The translations under genes and the position numbers were made by a program. Shown piece by piece: positions 6,283-8,066 of a DNA stretch of 8,066 bases. The DNA is from Alphaproteobacteria bacterium (GTDB taxonomy: Bacteria; Pseudomonadota; Alphaproteobacteria; Paracaedibacterales; JAKBAR01). Position 1 is the stretch's first letter. Every line of letters begins with the position of its first letter. Under the pieces are notes generated by a model, which worked only from the letters and a program-made list of their open reading frames with translations, ran no database searches and was not told the origin of the DNA. The DNA is taken from NCBI GenBank assembly GCA_019745755.1, contig JAIESS010000197.1, forward strand, positions 1 through 8,066, in the 5' to 3' direction.

Positions 6283-6312
6283 AAAAAAAATGGGGGTCGG
6301 GTCCCTCATTTT
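6283..6312. terminator. Bidirectional intrinsic terminator between convergent acnA and rluD
   Basis: AAAATGGGGG (6287-6296) pairs with CCCTCATTTT (6303-6312) around a TCGGGT loop. The plus-strand RNA has a 10-bp stem with one G-U pair and ends in U's, serving acnA 38 bases after its stop. The minus-strand RNA has one A-C mismatch but is followed by the run of eight A's (6283-6290) read as U's, serving rluD. Both directions therefore look functional. Confidence 0.8.
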
Positions 6313-6379
6313 CTTAAAAATATTGTTTCCCACCGATTTAATGAAGCGCTTGTTATGAAGTGATGGTGCATACCCATTC

Positions 6380-7378
6380 TCACCCTTCACCCATCATACG
6401 CTCACTCAGTTGAGCGAGACGGAGCATGTCATCAGGAAGAGGCGCGGAAAAAGTCATAAGTTCATTTGTACGAGGATGAGCAAATTGCAGGGCCGCTGCA
6501 TGGAGCGCTTGGCGGGGAAAATTCTTTATAATCTCTGGCCATTTTTTTGAAAGTGTTGACTTTCCATACACTGGATCACCAATAATAGGATGGCCCATGT
6601 GGTGCATATGCACACGAATTTGGTGTGTTCGTCCTGTCTGTAACTTGCACTCGACTTTTGAAAACGAAAAGATTGGATTCTCATCGATCATAAAACGCTC
6701 CAGCACCTTATAATGTGTAATAGCAATCTTTCCCCGTGCCCCTTTAGAGACAGCCATTTTTTGACGGTGTGTTGGATGGCGGGCAATGTGTGTCTCGATG
6801 GTTCCTTTTCGGGGAGATGGTATGCCAAAAACAAAAGCGATATACGTTCGCGAAAGAGTTCTATCTTCAAATTGTGCCGAGAGTTTTTGGTGGGCCAGAT
6901 CATTTTTTGCAATAACCATAAGGCCACTCGTATCTTTATCCAAGCGGTGGACAATCCCTGGTCGTTGAATGCCCCCTATTCCCGATAAGGACTCCCCAAA
7001 TTCGTGGAGAAGACCATTGACAAGGGTATGATCACTATTACCCGCTCCTGGGTGAACACTTAAGTAAGCAGGCTTATTAATAACAATAATGTCCTCATCA
7101 TGGAAAATAATATCCATGGGCATGGCCTTCGGAAGAATATGGGACGGCGTTAGATCTGGTATAGATAAAGAATAAGTGCCCTCTGTGACTTTTATGTTGC
7201 ACTTTGTAATAGGAGTATTCTCAAGAAAAAGAGCACCAGCCTCAATCAATCTCTGAAAAGTATTACGCGTTAGCTCAGGATATTTGAGCTGAAACAACGG
7301 CAAAAGAGCAAGATCCAATCGTGGCGCCATGGACGCAATTTGCTCTTTTTCAAGGATAAGTGTCAGTTTTTTTTGCAA
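6380..7378 (-). CDS. rluD: RluD-family 23S rRNA pseudouridine synthase
   Basis: RluD converts uridines 1911, 1915 and 1917 (E. coli numbering) in helix 69 of 23S rRNA to pseudouridine, aiding ribosome assembly. This 332-residue protein has an N-terminal S4-type RNA-binding domain (about residues 18-75, from APRLDLAL through RLIEAGALFL). It is followed by the RluA-type catalytic domain with HRLDKDTSG (144-152), whose catalytic residue is Asp147, and by LQTGRTHQIRVH (246-257) and IGDPVYG (266-272). The length is normal. The frame starts with TTG at 7378; an ATG at 7330 (Met17) is the alternative. I prefer TTG because residues 4-16 supply the beta-strand that normally precedes RLD in the S4 domain. 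Neither start has a good Shine-Dalgarno sequence, so this is open. It converges on acnA and diverges from the gene at 7541. RluC-like specificity cannot be excluded from motifs alone. Confidence 0.94.
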   Translation of the reverse strand: MQKKLTLILEKEQIASMAPRLDLALLPLFQLKYPELTRNTFQRLIEAGALFLENTPITKCNIKVTEGTYSLSIPDLTPSHILPKAMPMDIIFHDEDIIVINKPAYLSVHPGAGNSDHTLVNGLLHEFGESLSGIGGIQRPGIVHRLDKDTSGLMVIAKNDLAHQKLSAQFEDRTLSRTYIAFVFGIPSPRKGTIETHIARHPTHRQKMAVSKGARGKIAITHYKVLERFMIDENPIFSFSKVECKLQTGRTHQIRVHMHHMGHPIIGDPVYGKSTLSKKWPEIIKNFPRQALHAAALQFAHPRTNELMTFSAPLPDDMLRLAQLSERMMGEG

Positions 7379-7416
7379 TCTTAAGGAAATATTAACTTTT
7401 TAACTGTTACACTCTT

Positions 7417-7444
7417 AGCATAAATGGCACGGGAAATGTGAAAA
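7417..7444 (-). promoter_or_regulatory. Candidate rluD promoter
   Basis: On the minus strand TTTTCA (7444-7439) and TATGCT (7422-7417) are 16 bases apart, each matching four of six consensus positions. It lies about 40 bases before the TTG start and faces rluD. This is a weak prediction. Confidence 0.3.
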
Positions 7445-7447
7445 ACT

Positions 7448-7497
7448 CTTGATGAGATATAAACAACTCTTCCATTTGCTTAAAAAGATGTTAGAAT
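7448..7497 (+). promoter_or_regulatory. Candidate promoters for the exported-protein gene
   Basis: Two readings overlap. A housekeeping promoter would use TAGAAT (7492-7497) as -10, with CTTCCA (7469-7474) as a poor -35 at 17-base spacing. A heat-shock sigma32-like promoter would use CTTGATG (7448-7454) and TTCCATTT (7470-7477) at 15-base spacing, close to the E. coli consensus CTTGAAA and CCCCATNT. Neither can be confirmed by eye. Confidence 0.3.
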
Positions 7498-7540
7498 TTT
7501 AGTGATGTAATTGTTCACCCCTTGAAAGGACTTAAATCTT

Positions 7541-8066
7541 ATGAAAAACGTACTTTATACCCTCGCAGCACTTTTAACAACAACAGCATTAGTATCTGCT
7601 GAATCTGGTGGCGATAACGATGCTGTTTCTTCCAACAATGCACCTGTGGATGCGATGGTAGGCGTTGAAGCCCCCGCAGTACCCCATCATCACAAGGCCA
7701 AGAAAATAAAAAAGGATGATGTTAAAAAATCCTGTGCCGCTCATGCTGAAAAAGCAAAGAAAGATGTTGAGGCAGTTTCTGGTGAAGCAGAAAAAGTTGT
7801 TGCTAATGGTTATGTAAACAAAATTGAAACTGATCTTGGTAACATTGATAAGTTAAACGATACAGATACCGCTCTTCTTCAAGAAGTTGATGCCACATGT
7901 AAGTGGAATGCGGATAAAGCGGAAAAGCACGCAAAGGCTGATAAAAGACGTCAAGCTGCAGCTAAGAAAAAAGCTGATGCAGAGGCTAAGAAAGCCGCCA
8001 AAGGTGCTCACAAAGATGACATGAAGAAAGAAGAGCACAAAGACGAGGCCAAAAAAGAAGAGCCTA
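7541..8066 (+). CDS. Exported Lys/Ala/Glu-rich protein of unknown function (3' end outside the window)
   Basis: I do not recognise this protein. The 175 visible residues begin with a Sec-type signal peptide: MKN, a hydrophobic core to about residue 18, and a likely signal peptidase I cleavage after VSA (18-20); there is no lipobox. A Pro/His/Lys linker containing PHHHKAKK (48-55) follows. A charged, probably helical segment (about 60-125) holds the only two cysteines visible so far, Cys65 and Cys120, which could form a disulphide in the periplasm. From about residue 124 the sequence is almost entirely Lys, Ala, Glu, Asp and His, resembling the TolA-like helical linker type or a disordered polybasic tail. 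AAAGGA (7525-7530) lies ten bases before the ATG. The low-complexity tail makes similarity searches unreliable. A periplasmic structural protein or a secreted host-directed protein are both possible, and neither is demonstrated. Confidence 0.82.
   Translation, partial: MKNVLYTLAALLTTTALVSAESGGDNDAVSSNNAPVDAMVGVEAPAVPHHHKAKKIKKDDVKKSCAAHAEKAKKDVEAVSGEAEKVVANGYVNKIETDLGNIDKLNDTDTALLQEVDATCKWNADKAEKHAKADKRRQAAAKKKADAEAKKAAKGAHKDDMKKEEHKDEAKKEEP

Noticed and set aside
6361..6396. TGATGG/CCATCA inverted repeat over the rluD 3' end
   Set aside because: It is only six pairs, with no U-tract, and overlaps the repetitive GGGTGA codons at the rluD stop. The terminator at 6283-6312 already explains transcript ending.

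Overview
The window looks like chromosome from an alphaproteobacterium of moderate to low GC, possibly a host-associated one (Holosporales- or Rickettsiales-like). This rests on the protein families, the AT-rich intergenic DNA with long T- and A-tracts, and a probable decayed insertion sequence. The assignment is an inference from reading, since no search was possible. Five conserved housekeeping genes are recognisable, plus one secreted-protein gene that I cannot assign.

Layout. Bases 1-313 (minus) hold the N-terminal part of tilS, tRNA-Ile lysidine synthetase. Bases 314-1228 carry no convincing intact gene. They contain a good promoter and a hairpin-bearing leader for tilS, a more GC-rich stretch of unknown origin, and a plus-strand fragment resembling the C-terminus of an IS5-type transposase. 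Bases 1229-3439 (minus) form an RNA-remodelling block: a strong promoter, a leader of about 210 nt containing a possible 57-codon ORF, a 67-aa CspA-family cold-shock protein, an intrinsic terminator, and then a 481-aa DEAD-box RNA helicase with an RGG-like tail and its own terminator. Bases 3597-6248 (plus) encode a full-length AcnA-type aconitase. It converges on rluD (6380-7378, minus; 23S rRNA pseudouridine synthase), and a bidirectional terminator lies between the two. Bases 7541-8066 (plus) begin a gene for an exported Lys/Ala/Glu-rich protein that runs off the window.

The genes cover tRNA modification (tilS), rRNA modification (rluD), RNA unfolding (csp, helicase) and the TCA cycle (acnA). 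The co-oriented csp and helicase are the only pair that suggests a shared physiological role, cold or RNA-structure stress. A terminator separates them, so they are not a simple operon. I found no CRISPR array, tRNA, rRNA or intact mobile element, and no clear novel multi-gene system. The points most worth a second look are the csp leader/upstream ORF, the csp-terminator-helicase arrangement, the tilS leader, the decayed transposase region and the unassigned secreted protein.
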